Below are positions 16,837 to 25,570 of a DNA stretch of 64,000 nucleotides, piece after piece. The stretch is from Streptomyces actinomycinicus (lineage in GTDB: Bacteria; Actinomycetota; Actinomycetes; Streptomycetales; Streptomycetaceae). The position numbers were made by a program, and so were the translations under genes. Position 1 is the first letter of the stretch, and each line of letters opens with the position of its first letter. The DNA lies in assembly GCF_016741775.1 (NCBI RefSeq), contig NZ_JAERRK010000004.1, positions 1 to 64,000 of the forward strand, given 5' to 3'. The notes beneath the pieces were generated by a model. The model had not been told where the DNA came from, searched no databases, and worked only from the letters and a program-made list of their open reading frames with translations.

Positions 16837-18621
16837 TCATCGGTCGCTTGCGGCCGTTGACTGCTCGGAAAGACGTCTGCGCATCAGGAGCAGGGAATCA
16901 GTGGATTTCTTGCGAACCTCTTCCTTTTTCGTGGAGCCGACCAGGTAAGCGGACAGCGTGGTTCTACCTATCCGACCCGTTAGTTCGGTGTACGGCAAGT
17001 TCGCCTTGCTTCCGTCCTCGTAGGTGGCCAACGTCCCTTCTTCGGCTACCACTTCATCAAAACCAGACAGTTTCGGAGCGATCGCTTCGTGCACATCGTC
17101 CCAGCGAATTTTTCCGCTGTGCTGAATTGTGCACTGGTGGATCGTATCCCTATCATCAGAGATGGATTTCCGTGCCGTGTCTTCATCCGCATAAACCACC
17201 ACTTCGGAGATGCCGGAGAATCCATTTTGATCGTCCTTCACTGTTCGGCTAATCGCTGACAGCGTGCCCGCCCGCGGGGGCTTCTGGGACAGCTCGCAAT
17301 TACCTCGGATCGCGCCTTCCGAGGCCGGGTCCTCCTCGTACGGGTCATTGCGAACGAAGTCGGGGCCCCAGTCCTCGGGTGAAAGGGCCACTGCCGATGC
17401 GATCCTGTGCGCCTCTGCGGTTGCGGCTGCGCTGTCGCGGGGGGACGGCGAAGTAGTCCCGCCCGATGGATTTCTGGTGCCGCCTCGAAGTACGACCAAG
17501 CCGAGCGCCAGCGCCAGCACCACGGCTGCCGCGATGATGACAGGAAGAAGCTTTCGCCGAGAGCGCCACGAGGATGATTCGGGACGCGGACCTGGGCTGG
17601 CGGAGGCGGGCGGAGGACCGGGAGCCGGACCCGGGGGCGGGACCGACACTGTGGACGGGACCGATACTTGAGGGGTCGTCGGCCTCGCCGCAGGCGGGTG
17701 CTCGAGCTGCGACGACCATGTCGTCGGAGCCGTTTGTCGAGCCGGGCGAGGCTTGGCGGCGATGGGGGCGAGCCGCCGTGAGGCCTCCTCGCCGTCCATC
17801 CGCTGAAGGGGATCCTTGGCCAGCAGGCCGAGGAGCACCGGTGTCAGAGCTGCTGCCCGCTGCGGCGGAGTGGGGTCCTCGAAGAGCAGCGCGGTCAGCG
17901 TGGCGTAGTCCGAGCCGCGCTCGAAGGGGCCGGTCCCTTCCACCGCGAAATACATGGTCGAACCAAGCGCGAAGAGATCGGAGGCGGGGGTGGGCTCCTC
18001 GCCGCGTGCTCGTTCCGGTGCCATGTAGGGCGGAGTCCCGATGATCCCCGAGGTGGTGGTCAGGCGTGGCTCTCCGGAGCTCGGTTCCAGTGCGATGCCG
18101 TAATCGGCCAGCAGGACCCTGCCGCCCTCGGTGTGCTGCCCGGGCTCCGGCCCAGGGCAGGTCAGGAGGATGTTCGCGGGCTTGACGTCCCGGTGCAGGA
18201 CGCCGAGCCGGTGGCCTTCCCTCAGGGCATCCAGGACCGCCAGCCCGATCCGCGCGACCTCGGGGGGTGCCAGCGGCCCGTTCTCGCGCACCACCGCCTC
18301 CAGGTCGATCGCGCCGGGGACGAACGCCATGACGATCCAGGGCAGGCCACCGTCCTCGACGAGGTCGTGCACGGTGACGACATGGGGATGGTCCCGCAGC
18401 CGCGCGGCGTGACGGGCCTCGCCGCGGGCCCGGGCGATCCGGCTGCTCACCTCCGAATCCGTGAGGCCCGGCGGCAGGGCGATCTCTTTGAGGGCGACCT
18501 CGCACGCCAGTTCCTGGTCGTAGGCGAGCCATACGCGGCCCATGCCTCCGGAGCCGAGCTGGCGCACCAGCCGGTAACGCCCGGCGATCACGCGGCCAGC
18601 GGCCTCATGCGCTCCTGTCAT
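16837..18621 (-). CDS. Membrane Ser/Thr protein kinase with extracellular domain
   Basis: The 594-residue protein has a Hanks-type kinase domain (about 15-285): glycine loop GSGGMGRV, Lys45 (VALKEI), catalytic loop HRDVKPANI (Asp144), the metal-binding triplet as DYG (Asp172) instead of DFG, and 'GTPPYMAPE'. A proline-rich linker leads to one TM helix (about 357-377) and an extracellular domain of about 200 residues with two cysteines, resembling the PknH-type sensor fold in layout. No PASTA repeats are present. The likely start is the ATG at 18621; substrates are unknown. Confidence 0.92.
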   Translation of the reverse strand: MTGAHEAAGRVIAGRYRLVRQLGSGGMGRVWLAYDQELACEVALKEIALPPGLTDSEVSSRIARARGEARHAARLRDHPHVVTVHDLVEDGGLPWIVMAFVPGAIDLEAVVRENGPLAPPEVARIGLAVLDALREGHRLGVLHRDVKPANILLTCPGPEPGQHTEGGRVLLADYGIALEPSSGEPRLTTTSGIIGTPPYMAPERARGEEPTPASDLFALGSTMYFAVEGTGPFERGSDYATLTALLFEDPTPPQRAAALTPVLLGLLAKDPLQRMDGEEASRRLAPIAAKPRPARQTAPTTWSSQLEHPPAARPTTPQVSVPSTVSVPPPGPAPGPPPASASPGPRPESSSWRSRRKLLPVIIAAAVVLALALGLVVLRGGTRNPSGGTTSPSPRDSAAATAEAHRIASAVALSPEDWGPDFVRNDPYEEDPASEGAIRGNCELSQKPPRAGTLSAISRTVKDDQNGFSGISEVVVYADEDTARKSISDDRDTIHQCTIQHSGKIRWDDVHEAIAPKLSGFDEVVAEEGTLATYEDGSKANLPYTELTGRIGRTTLSAYLVGSTKKEEVRKKSTDSLLLMRRRLSEQSTAASDR

Positions 18622-19494
18622 AGAGCTGCTTCTTCCAGGACGGCCAGCGGGGTTCCCCGGCGATCATTGAGAGCCCCCTCTACACAGGTATCGCACAGCT
18701 GAACGGCGGGCAAATCGAGCCCGTGTGCCGTGCAGCTCCCGATCACTCTCGCGAAGGTGGCGAGAAGGCCCGGGGAGGGAGGCATGTGCAACGGCTTGAG
18801 CGGGAGCCACGGTGGCGCGAGCGATCACGGGCCGTTACGCCGGTCCAGGGAAGGGCAGGCTCATGGGCCTGTGGCGTGGGTACGGATGAGATCACGTGCT
18901 GCCTGACGGGGAGGGGCTGGCACCGTACGACACGAGCTGGCACAGCCAGGCGAGCGAAGCCGGTTTCCCGTGTGAGTGACTGTCCTCGGCCGTGTTGCCG
19001 CCAGGTCACTGCGCCGCCTACCGGTAGGTCCTGGGAGCAGCGGAGCCGGTCCTGGGCGAGCGTCACCGGACCGGGCGCCGACGAGGAAGGCGGCTTCTCG
19101 GCGGCTTCTCCGTGGCGCCGCAGCAGGCCACCGCCCCGCCCGTAAAACCAGCATCTGGCATCTCTCACAGGAAAGGCCAGTTATCACCAAAAACAGATAT
19201 TGTCAGCACACCAGCTGGTACCGCATCAGCACTGAAGACGCTGTCCTCTGATTCTGATTGCCGCCGTACGATCATTCACCCGGCCACCCAGTACGAATCC
19301 TGGTGCGGAAGAGAATACTGCCGAGACGCATCAAGCGAGCGTCCCCGGTGGAATCGTGAGCCGAACTCGTGTCGATATCCCGCCGCGCCACGTCAGAACT
19401 CGCTTCCCGCAGTCAGCCCAGGTCAGAACAACCTCGGCGTCGTCAACACCGGCCATTGCCGCACAGAAGTTCCTTGGTGGGGGGTCCCATGCTG
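18622..19494. other. 870-bp stretch without a supportable gene
   Basis: Short frames exist on both strands but none has a ribosome site or family motif. A relatively AT-rich patch at about 19155-19330 stands out from the surrounding DNA and could be a promoter region or the edge of inserted DNA; no terminal repeats were seen. Confidence 0.45.
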
Positions 19495-20241
19495 TTACAG
19501 GTCAGGGCGCCTCGCGGGGGGGGGAGGGAGGTTGGCGCTCGTGTACGCGTCCGCGATGCTGAACACGCTCGCGCACGCCGGGCACTCCGCCCGGCCAAAG
19601 ACGTGCCTGATTCCCGCGGCGAGTCCCTGCTGCCCGTCCCGAACGGCTGTGGCGTGCATCCATCGGCCCGGGTCACGAAGCTCTCCGGCCGGGGCGGGCC
19701 GCAGCGCCCGCCGCTCGGTGTCGCCCAGTTCCCAGTCGCGGATGGCCGAGTAGCGGCCGTATTCCCCGATGGCGATGGTCACCTGCGCTGCGCAGTGCGG
19801 GCAGGACAGGGTGTAGAAGTCGTCGGTGAAGTCCCCCTGGACGGCGCTCCAGTGGTACTGCCCTTCCAGCGCGAGCAGATCGCCGAAGATCTGGGCGTAA
19901 TTGGCCGGACGCGTCCGGAGCTGCTGATCCACAAGTTCCCGCAGTCCGGCGATCGCAGCCGCGCAGCCCGCGAGCAGGGCTTCGCCGTCAGGGTGCTGCA
20001 AGGTGCCGCGCACGATGGCACTGGCCAGTTCAAGCGCCTGGGCACTCGAGGGGGCCAGGCTTGCCAAGCGCGGGAGAGCACGGAAGCTCGCCGGGGAGAC
20101 CGTCTGACCGTGCAGGCACAGACGGTCCCAGAGTTCCTCCCAGATCTCCGGGGTCTCCTCTCGCTCGACCTGATCGAGGAGCACCGGCACTCGACCGGTC
20201 ACCCCTTGGGCATCGATTGATTCGACCTGGTCTGCGCCCAC
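19495..20241 (-). CDS. Hypothetical protein with two zinc-ribbon-like CxxC pairs
   Basis: About 248 residues, mostly alpha-helical at first ('VLLDQVEREETPEIWEELWDRL...ASLAPSSAQALELASAIVRGTL'). Further on, 'YTLSCPHCAAQVTIAIGEYG' and 'AECPACASVFSIADAY' supply two CxxC knuckles about 85 residues apart, which could form one split zinc ribbon. The family is known to me only as hypothetical proteins of actinobacteria, often near SUKH/toxin-immunity genes. The GTG at 20241 lies behind GAAGGGGG; GTG 20250 is an alternative. Confidence 0.75.
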   Translation of the reverse strand: MGADQVESIDAQGVTGRVPVLLDQVEREETPEIWEELWDRLCLHGQTVSPASFRALPRLASLAPSSAQALELASAIVRGTLQHPDGEALLAGCAAAIAGLRELVDQQLRTRPANYAQIFGDLLALEGQYHWSAVQGDFTDDFYTLSCPHCAAQVTIAIGEYGRYSAIRDWELGDTERRALRPAPAGELRDPGRWMHATAVRDGQQGLAAGIRHVFGRAECPACASVFSIADAYTSANLPPPPARRPDL

Positions 20242-20411
20242 TACCTGCACCCCCCTTCGACATGGCCCGGGCAACGGTCCTGCGCTCGGCCGCGCAAGGG
20301 AGACCACGGTTTCCAGCACCACGCACCGCAACCGCCGCCGCGACACTCCGCCGCCCCGGACCGGAAGCACCGAGACCGAGGTCCTGCGCCCCTTCGGGCT
20401 TCGACCGCGCG

Positions 20412-21194
20412 TCAGAGGAAGACGCGTGCCACCTCCAGCCACTTCTGGGCGTCCTCGCCGGTCGCCGTCATGTTGGTCTCGGACCACGGGCGCCGCCGGG
20501 TGACGCACAGGCAGAAGTCGAGAGCGCCGCCCTGCACCCGTTGCGCGGCAGCCTCGGGGCCCCACACCCAGGTCCGTCCGTCAGGTGCTGTCAGCTCGAC
20601 GCGGAAGGGGTCCGCCGGCTCAGGCAGTCCGACGGCGGCGAAGGACAGCGCCCGTCCCAGCACCCCCAGTGACGCCACGTGCCGCAGTCGATCCGTCGGG
20701 CGGTGTGCCACGCCCACAGCATCGAAGACGTCCTGCCCGTGTGCCCAGGTTTCCATCAGACGAAGGGGCACCATCAGGGCCGGGGTCACCTTCGACATGT
20801 ACCAGGGGAAAGCGTGGTCCCATGGTGTGTCGCCCAGTGCCGCCGCCAGTTCCGCTCGACCGGCCCGCCACTCGTCCAGAAGTACCGACCGCGGTTTGGC
20901 CGCTCCCGCGGCGGCGGCCTTGTCTGCGTACCCGCTGCCTTCGGCTTCCGCCCGGCTGAGCTCGGCGCCGAACGCGTCCGGAGTGCGTAAGGCGCTGAGT
21001 GCGTTCGCGTCCGCCCACGCGAGGTGGGCTATCTGGTGGGCGACCGTCCAGCCCGGTGCCGGTGTCGATACGGACCAGTCGTCCACTGCCCTGACCAGGG
21101 CGTCGAGTTCGTCACCCTCAGCCACCAGCGCGGACAGGACTCCGGCGTCGTCTGCATCGGGGACGGCGAGGTTGTAGTTCAACATGTGCGCCAT
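20412..21194 (-). CDS. TIGR03084-type DinB-fold protein
   Basis: The 260-residue protein starts at the ATG at 21194 behind GGGGGAG. It begins with a helical DinB-like half ('VLSALVAEGDELDALVRAVDDWSVSTPAPGWTVAHQIAHLAWADANAL', the 'W-x-VxxxxxHL' pattern with metal-ligand His), keeps 'METWAHGQDVFDAVG' with the second His, and ends with an SCP-like domain ('RRRPWSETNMTATGEDAQKWLEVARVFL'). These belong to the mycothiol-dependent maleylpyruvate-isomerase-like group. The reaction is unknown; metal-dependent mycothiol transfer is the family expectation. Confidence 0.88.
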   Translation of the reverse strand: MAHMLNYNLAVPDADDAGVLSALVAEGDELDALVRAVDDWSVSTPAPGWTVAHQIAHLAWADANALSALRTPDAFGAELSRAEAEGSGYADKAAAAGAAKPRSVLLDEWRAGRAELAAALGDTPWDHAFPWYMSKVTPALMVPLRLMETWAHGQDVFDAVGVAHRPTDRLRHVASLGVLGRALSFAAVGLPEPADPFRVELTAPDGRTWVWGPEAAAQRVQGGALDFCLCVTRRRPWSETNMTATGEDAQKWLEVARVFL

Positions 21195-21328
21195 GGTGCC
21201 ACTCCCCCTGTCCAACGGCGGAGACTCAGCGTGCGGGCCGACTCCGATGTCGCCGGAGTCGGTCAAGGCCGCGATGATCCGCCTGATGCTCGTCGCGGGC
21301 GGCGTCGGCCGGTCGCGGGCCGGGGGCG

Positions 21329-21770
21329 TCAGCTGCACTGACAGGTGAACATCGCACGGTCGAAACGACGTTCGGCCAGGACTTCCGGCCGGATGAGCCA
21401 GTAGAGCGTGCCGCAGTCACCCCACATCATGCCCGCGTGCTCGTCCGAAGCGAACTGGGCGAGCAGCACCCAGCACAGTGCTTCCTCCCGGACACACGGG
21501 TCGTTCCACGGCGGGCAGCCCAGGGCGCCGTGGGCGACCTCGGTCTCGACCTCGTCCTGGTCCGGGTCCGGGTCCGGGTCCGCATGACCGCCGGCCTGGT
21601 GGACACTCGCTCCGATGTTCCACAGGGCTTCCTGGAAGTCCTCGCTACACAGTGGATGGTCGTCAGAGGCCGACGTGAACTCCCCGTAGACCAAGGGGTG
21701 CCAGAGGTACGGCACCGTCGTCCGCGCATGCGCCGTCAGGGCCACCTCCGGGTAGGGCCGGACACCCTCC
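21329..21770 (-). pseudogene. DUF1963-type protein, truncated relic
   Basis: The C-terminal part reads 'WGDCGTLYWLIRPEVLAERRFDRAMFTCQCS', matching the end of actinobacterial DUF1963 proteins ('WGDGGTLYWLIRPEDLAARRFD...'). Upstream 'LVYGEFTSASDDHPLCSEDFQEALW' also fits, and 'ALCWVLLAQFASDE' gives the core strand. The N-terminal two thirds are missing or out of frame. A GTCCGG hexamer array (about 21559-21583) encodes a DPDPDPD run. The ORF is open to 22096, but residues before about 21770 do not match the family. Confidence 0.6.
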
Positions 21771-21794
21771 CGGTGCTTCCCGCTCGGTGACGGC

Positions 21795-21988
21795 GACGTA
21801 GAGATCTCCGACATCGACATCGACATCGCCCAGACCATCGCCCACCTCGCGGACCGCCTCGGCGAATGGAGCGGCCTTCCCTGCACCAACTCGTGGACAG
21901 CCTCATCCATCGCGCTGGACAGGCCGGACAGCACACCGACGACATCGCCCTGCTCCTGCTCCTGCCCAACCACACCGCCGAGGTCTGA
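21795..21988 (+). pseudogene. SpoIIE phosphatase C-terminal relic
   Basis: The plus strand reads 'DVEISDIDIDIAQTIAHLADRLGEW', then, after a frameshift near 21866, 'SLHQLVDSLIHRAGQAGQHTDDIALLLL' and a stop at 21986. 'DDIALLL' is the C-terminal metal-site motif of SpoIIE/PPM phosphatases. Nothing upstream encodes the rest of the enzyme, so only a fragment remains. From here to 22267 no gene is seen. Confidence 0.6.
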
Positions 21989-22267
21989 GCCCAGGCTCCG
22001 GTGACAAGCGCTCAGGTGCGATGGCCCAGGGCGAAGAGAAAGGGCGCAGGCAGGTGGGCGGGGAGAGAGGAGCGAGGGGGACGAACACCAAGGCAAGTCG
22101 TTCCCGGCCGACGCATGGCGTGCGGGACCGGGGCGTCGCCGCGCACCCGCAGCCGGCCGAGTCGTTCACGGCCGGACCAGGTGCGATCCCGTGGTGCTCG
22201 GCGGGGCAGGCAGGGGGACCCTGCCAATGGGCTGACCCTCACTCGCTGTTACTCTCTGCGGGTTCCA

Positions 22268-22669
22268 ATGACTCAGGGGGAAGTCGTGTTCACCTCGGTT
22301 GCCACGGAGTGGCCGTGGCTGTTGGCCATCGCAGCACTCGTGGTCCATTGCTCGGCCATGGCGAAATGGGTGCCGATCCAGCGCTTCTGGACGGTGTACC
22401 CCTTCATCTGGGTGGTGTGCGGCACCGGGGCCGTGGCGTACGGCCAGTGGCGCGGCTTCGCTCTGGAGAACATGCTCGCCGTGTGCTCGTTCGCGCTCAT
22501 CGGATTGACGATCGGCATGTACCCGACTCGCAAGCTGTTCACGGAGTGGGCGCACGAGATCAATCAGGGAGAGACACGCGAGCGGTACGACTACCCGCGC
22601 ACGCACCTCGCGTTCTGCGGGGTATCCGTGCTCGTCATGACGGCTGCCGCAATCCTGCTGGCCCGCTGA
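22268..22669 (+). CDS. Small multi-pass membrane protein
   Basis: The 133-residue protein has four hydrophobic helices (about 13-32, 41-58, 67-88 and 113-131) with conserved-looking polar features ('HCSAMAKWVPIQRFW', 'YPTRKLFTEWAHEINQGETRERYDYPRTH'). It matches no family I can name. The ATG at 22268 is used; GTG 22286, preceded by AGGGGGAAG, is an equally good start. A strong hairpin lies beyond the 3' end. Confidence 0.7.
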   Translation: MTQGEVVFTSVATEWPWLLAIAALVVHCSAMAKWVPIQRFWTVYPFIWVVCGTGAVAYGQWRGFALENMLAVCSFALIGLTIGMYPTRKLFTEWAHEINQGETRERYDYPRTHLAFCGVSVLVMTAAAILLAR

Positions 22670-22789
22670 CTGACCCACGGCGGTGAACCGGCCGGGGCAC
22701 CGGCCCTGCCTCCGCGGTCGGAACCGGCGCCGGACCAGCGCGCCGCCACGTCGGCGGACCTCTGTCCCTCGCCGCCCGGACCCTGCCTG

Positions 22790-22822
22790 GGCTGCCTGGC
22801 CGGTGGTGACGGCCAGGCAGCC
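22790..22822. terminator. Bidirectional hairpin between convergent genes
   Basis: Perfect 13-bp arms (GGCTGCCTGGCCG / CGGCCAGGCAGCC) with a 7-nt loop, immediately downstream of the SnoaL gene (ends at 22830 on the minus strand) and 120 bp downstream of the small membrane protein. Confidence 0.8.
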
Positions 22823-22829
22823 GTGGTCG

Positions 22830-23270
22830 CTACCGGCCTTCCAGCGCCGTCACAAGCTGAGGCAGGGCGCCGCGGGCCACGATGAGCGCCAAGTGGTCGT
22901 GGAAGTCCCGGCTGTGGACGATCAAGCCGTCGCGGACACGCAGCACCTGGATGTTGGCGGACTCGGAGGTCCGGCCGGTGTCCCGTTGGTGCACCTGGTA
23001 GTCCCACTCGGCGACGACCACTTCGGGATCATCGGTCTCCCGGATCACCACGTCCTTCGCGGCCAGTTCAAAGGGCGAATGCGCGGCGACTTCCGCGAAC
23101 CGCTCCTTGAGCGCGCCGCGCCCCTCGATGCGGCGCGGCCCGACCGGCTCGAAGACGGTCTCCACCACGGCGTCTTCGGCATAGAGCCCGGCCAGCTCCG
23201 AGAACCGCCCCGTGGTGATGCCCTCCAACAGCTTGAGGAAGACCTCGCGCGGCGACACCTTTTCGGACAT
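22830..23270 (-). CDS. SnoaL-like (NTF2-fold) protein
   Basis: The 146-residue protein has the SnoaL/NTF2 pattern: 'REVFLKLLEGITTGRFSELAGLYAEDAVVETVFEPVGPRRIEGRGALKERF' and later beta strands ('VVVAEWDYQVHQRDTG', 'IQVLRVRDGLIVHSRDFHDHLAL'). Such folds serve as small isomerases, cyclases or binding proteins. The ATG at 23270 is preferred to the one at 23276 because GGGGG is then correctly spaced. It is divergent from the TetR gene with two dyads between, so TetR control is likely. Confidence 0.88.
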   Translation of the reverse strand: MSEKVSPREVFLKLLEGITTGRFSELAGLYAEDAVVETVFEPVGPRRIEGRGALKERFAEVAAHSPFELAAKDVVIRETDDPEVVVAEWDYQVHQRDTGRTSESANIQVLRVRDGLIVHSRDFHDHLALIVARGALPQLVTALEGR

Positions 23271-23299
23271 GATCAACCCCCATCGGAGTGGGCCACTAG

Positions 23300-23348
23300 A
23301 ATCGGACTAGCGACTCCGGTTGAACGATACGGACTGGGCACTCCGGTT
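23300..23348. promoter_or_regulatory. Two imperfect palindromes, probable TetR operators
   Basis: Sites at 23300-23321 and 23327-23348 are direct copies of a 22-bp imperfect dyad: CGGACT-N4-ACTCCG (first) and CGGACT-N3-CACTCCG (second), each ending GGTT. Two copies 27 bp apart between the SnoaL (23270) and TetR (23387) starts fit autoregulation plus control of the neighbour. Confidence 0.7.
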
Positions 23349-23386
23349 GTCGAGGATGCGTCCGGCTCGGAATGGAGGGGATGAGG

Positions 23387-23959
23387 GTGAGCGGCGCTTC
23401 GGAGCGACCGTTGCGGGCGGACGCGGCCCGTAACCGGGCCAAGCTGCTGGACGTCGCCACGCAGGTGTTCACCACCCGTGGCATCGGCGTACCGACGGAG
23501 GAGATCGCCCATGCCGCCGGTCTCGGGGTCGGCACTCTCTTCCGGCACTTCCCGACCAAGGAGGCGCTGCTGGAGGCGGTGGTGGTGCGCAGGCTGGAGA
23601 CGATCACCGCCAGGACCGCGCAACTGGCTGCCGAGGCCGAGCCCGCCGAGGCCTTCTTCGCCTGCTTCCGCCTGGTGGTGGACCAGTCCGCCGGCAAGGA
23701 GGAGTTCACCCGGGCGCTCGCCGCGGCCGGGGTGGACATGCACGCGTCCTTGCAGGAGTCGACCACGGTCATCCGAGCACAGCTGGCCGAACTCCTGTCA
23801 GCGGCGCAGCAGGCCGGGGCGGTCCGCTGCGAGGTGGGCCTCCCGGAACTGATCGCGCTGATCGTCGGCACCGGCACCGCGACGGAGCAGCTCACAGCAG
23901 ACCCCGCGGCCCGCGAACGGATCTTCGAGGTGGTCTTCGACGGGCTCCGGCCACGCTGA
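23387..23959 (+). CDS. TetR-family repressor
   Basis: The 190-residue protein has the TetR HTH: 'RAKLLDVATQVFTTRGIGVPTEEIAHAAGLGVGTLFRHFPTKEALLEAVV'. The C-terminal ligand/dimer domain includes 'RTAQLAAEAEPAEAFFACFRLVVDQ' and 'LPELIALIVGTG'. The GTG at 23387 is best spaced behind GGAGG; ATGs at 23372 and 23381 are also in frame. It probably represses itself and the divergent SnoaL gene. Confidence 0.9.
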   Translation: MSGASERPLRADAARNRAKLLDVATQVFTTRGIGVPTEEIAHAAGLGVGTLFRHFPTKEALLEAVVVRRLETITARTAQLAAEAEPAEAFFACFRLVVDQSAGKEEFTRALAAAGVDMHASLQESTTVIRAQLAELLSAAQQAGAVRCEVGLPELIALIVGTGTATEQLTADPAARERIFEVVFDGLRPR

Positions 23960-24068
23960 CCTGTGCCGCGATCGTTGCCGCGAGACGTCTGCGGGCCGGG
24001 CACACCGTGGCCGGCCCGGACCTCGGGCGCACTGCGCTCGAGGCTCCGAGTGTGCCAGGATCACCGCC

Positions 24069-24446
24069 ATGTCTGAGGGAGAGATGACGGGCACTGAACA
24101 CACCAAGGAGCCCGGTCGCCTGTCGGTCGCAACCACCGCGACCGACGGTATCCGCGTGCTGACGGTGGCCGGGGAAATCGATCATCACACCAGTGAGACA
24201 CTTCGCCAGGCCCTGGACGCCTGCGACACTCCCCGCCCCCGTATCGTGGTCGACCTGCACCAGGTCACCTTCATGGACTCCAGCGGCATCAACATCCTCA
24301 TCGCCGCCCACCGTGCTCTCGCCGAGGCCGGTGGCTGGCTGCGCCTGGCCGCCCCCGGCCAATCCGTGATGCGCACGCTCAGCATCGTCGGCGTCGACGC
24401 TGTCATCGACTGCCGCGAAACCCTCCGCCAAGCCCTCACCAACTGA
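24069..24446 (+). CDS. STAS-domain anti-sigma factor antagonist
   Basis: The 125-residue protein is one STAS domain: 'GIRVLTVAGEIDHHTSETLRQALDACDTPRPRIVVDLHQVTFMDSSGINILIAAHRAL'. Ser in 'MDSSGI' is the usual phosphorylation site that a switch kinase modifies and a SpoIIE phosphatase resets. No partner kinase is adjacent, so it is an orphan. It may act with distant partners, such as the phosphatase at 12402. Confidence 0.92.
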   Translation: MSEGEMTGTEHTKEPGRLSVATTATDGIRVLTVAGEIDHHTSETLRQALDACDTPRPRIVVDLHQVTFMDSSGINILIAAHRALAEAGGWLRLAAPGQSVMRTLSIVGVDAVIDCRETLRQALTN

Positions 24447-24451
24447 CCGCC

Positions 24452-24488
24452 CCCCAACCGTGCCTCGCACGGACGAGGAGGGTTGGGG
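24452..24488 (+). terminator. Hairpin after the STAS gene
   Basis: CCCCAACC ... GGTTGGGG arms enclose a second, inner stem (CCTCG / CGAGG) with loop CACGGA. It starts 6 bp after the stop codon. Confidence 0.65.
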
Positions 24489-24678
24489 TCATGCGGGGGC
24501 CGCGCGGCCGGGGCGGTGGCAGCCAGGGTTGGAAGTACCGCTCCGGGTTCTCCGCTCACGTGTCTTCGGCCGGTGCGAGCCCGCGCCGGTGGACCGCTGC
24601 GGGCTCCGAACGCCCGGATCGCTGACTGCCGCCAACCATGGAACCGCTAGCGGCTGTCCCCCAATGGATCAGGCGTCG

Positions 24679-24897
24679 TCATCGGTGCAACGCGACGACG
24701 AATTCGTGGGACGTGAACCCAAGTCCCGCGCAGGCCATGCCGAGACCGACCAGTGCCATCAGAGCCATCATGAACTGCATGTAGCCGGACAAGCGGGCGA
24801 TGGCGCGGCTGGCGTTGGATGCGACGATCTTCAGATGGCTGATGTGATCACGGCGTCGGAGCCTTCCTGGATAGCCCTGTTCATCGGGCTGACGCAC
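24679..24897 (-). CDS. Possible small membrane protein or gene remnant
   Basis: The C-terminal half of this 72-residue frame is 'ASRAIARLSGYMQFMMALMALVGLGMACAGLGFTSHEFVVALHR', a natural-looking transmembrane helix. There is no good ribosome site, and the upstream part resembles out-of-frame sequence. It lies beside an IS relic, so a truncated membrane gene is the likelier reading. Confidence 0.25.
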   Translation of the reverse strand: MRQPDEQGYPGRLRRRDHISHLKIVASNASRAIARLSGYMQFMMALMALVGLGMACAGLGFTSHEFVVALHR

Positions 24898-24929
24898 GTC
24901 AATTCGGCAATTGCATTGGCGCGTTGGGG

Positions 24930-25115
24930 TGTGAAGGCGCGGACTCGGAGCGCAGGGGCCGGCCGTGGAGTCTGTCGTTGGAGGACCGGGTCCTGCTGGT
25001 CGCCGTGTACTGGCGCACCAACCTCACGCTGCGGCAGCTGACACCGCTGTTCGGGGTGTCGAAGTCGGCCGCCGACCGCATCATCGGCCACCACGGTCTG
25101 CGGAGCCGTCTGCAG
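24930..25115 (+). pseudogene. IS5-type transposase relic (N-terminal part)
   Basis: The frame reads 'RRGRPWSLSLEDRVLLVAVYWRTNLTLRQLTPLFGVSKSAADRIIGHHG', the N-terminal helix-turn-helix of a DDE endonuclease-type transposase ('RPRGRPWSLTLADRVLLVAVYYRTNLTMRQLAPLFGISKSAADRIIDHLG'). After about 25112 the match stops. The C-terminal half of the same family is found on the opposite strand at 764-1035. Confidence 0.75.
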
Positions 25116-25181
25116 GGGCTTGGGTTTTGGGGATGCCAGGGCGGCTTGCCTTGGGGAAGAATGGTCGGCATGACGATTTGA

Positions 25182-25529
25182 AGAGCGCCTGGCGAGCGGC
25201 AGCGTTGGCTCAAGGTCGGGACTTGGGAGACGGTCCCCGATGGTGACCGGCGGATCTGCGCGGCCTGCGGGACGCCCGTCCGCTCATACCAGTACCGTTT
25301 CTATCCGCCTGAGTCCTCCATGTTCGAGCGGTGCGTCGGGTTCGCCTGGTGCTCCGGCTGCCGTGTCTACTCCGGCTCGATGGTGCACGTTCCCCGGAAG
25401 CGAGTCCTCGTTGATGCCCTGGCGTCGCTGCCCCGTGATCAGCGGGAACGTCTCGAGCGAAGCGAATCTGGGCTGATCGAGTACTTGGACAGGCAGGTCC
25501 GGGGAGGTGGCCCACCGTCCAGCCGTTGA
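25182..25529 (+). CDS. Zinc-ribbon-like hypothetical protein, start unclear
   Basis: In one frame: 'ERQRWLKVGTWETVPDGDRRICAACGTPVRSYQYRFYPPESSMFERCVGFAWCSGCRVYSGSMVHVPRKRVLVDALASLPRDQRERLERSESGLIEYLDR' (read in pieces). 'CAACG' and 'CSGC' form two CxxC knuckles, and the composition is natural. However, the frame has no start between the in-frame TGA at 25179 (just after an ATG-ACG-ATT) and the ATG at 25320, which would lose the first knuckle. Either the 5' end is broken by an indel near 25175, or an unusual start is used. Confidence 0.5.
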   Translation, partial: RAPGERQRWLKVGTWETVPDGDRRICAACGTPVRSYQYRFYPPESSMFERCVGFAWCSGCRVYSGSMVHVPRKRVLVDALASLPRDQRERLERSESGLIEYLDRQVRGGGPPSSR

Positions 25530-25570
25530 CGGTCTGTTGCATGCCTCGGGCGACGGAGGCCTCGTCGTTG

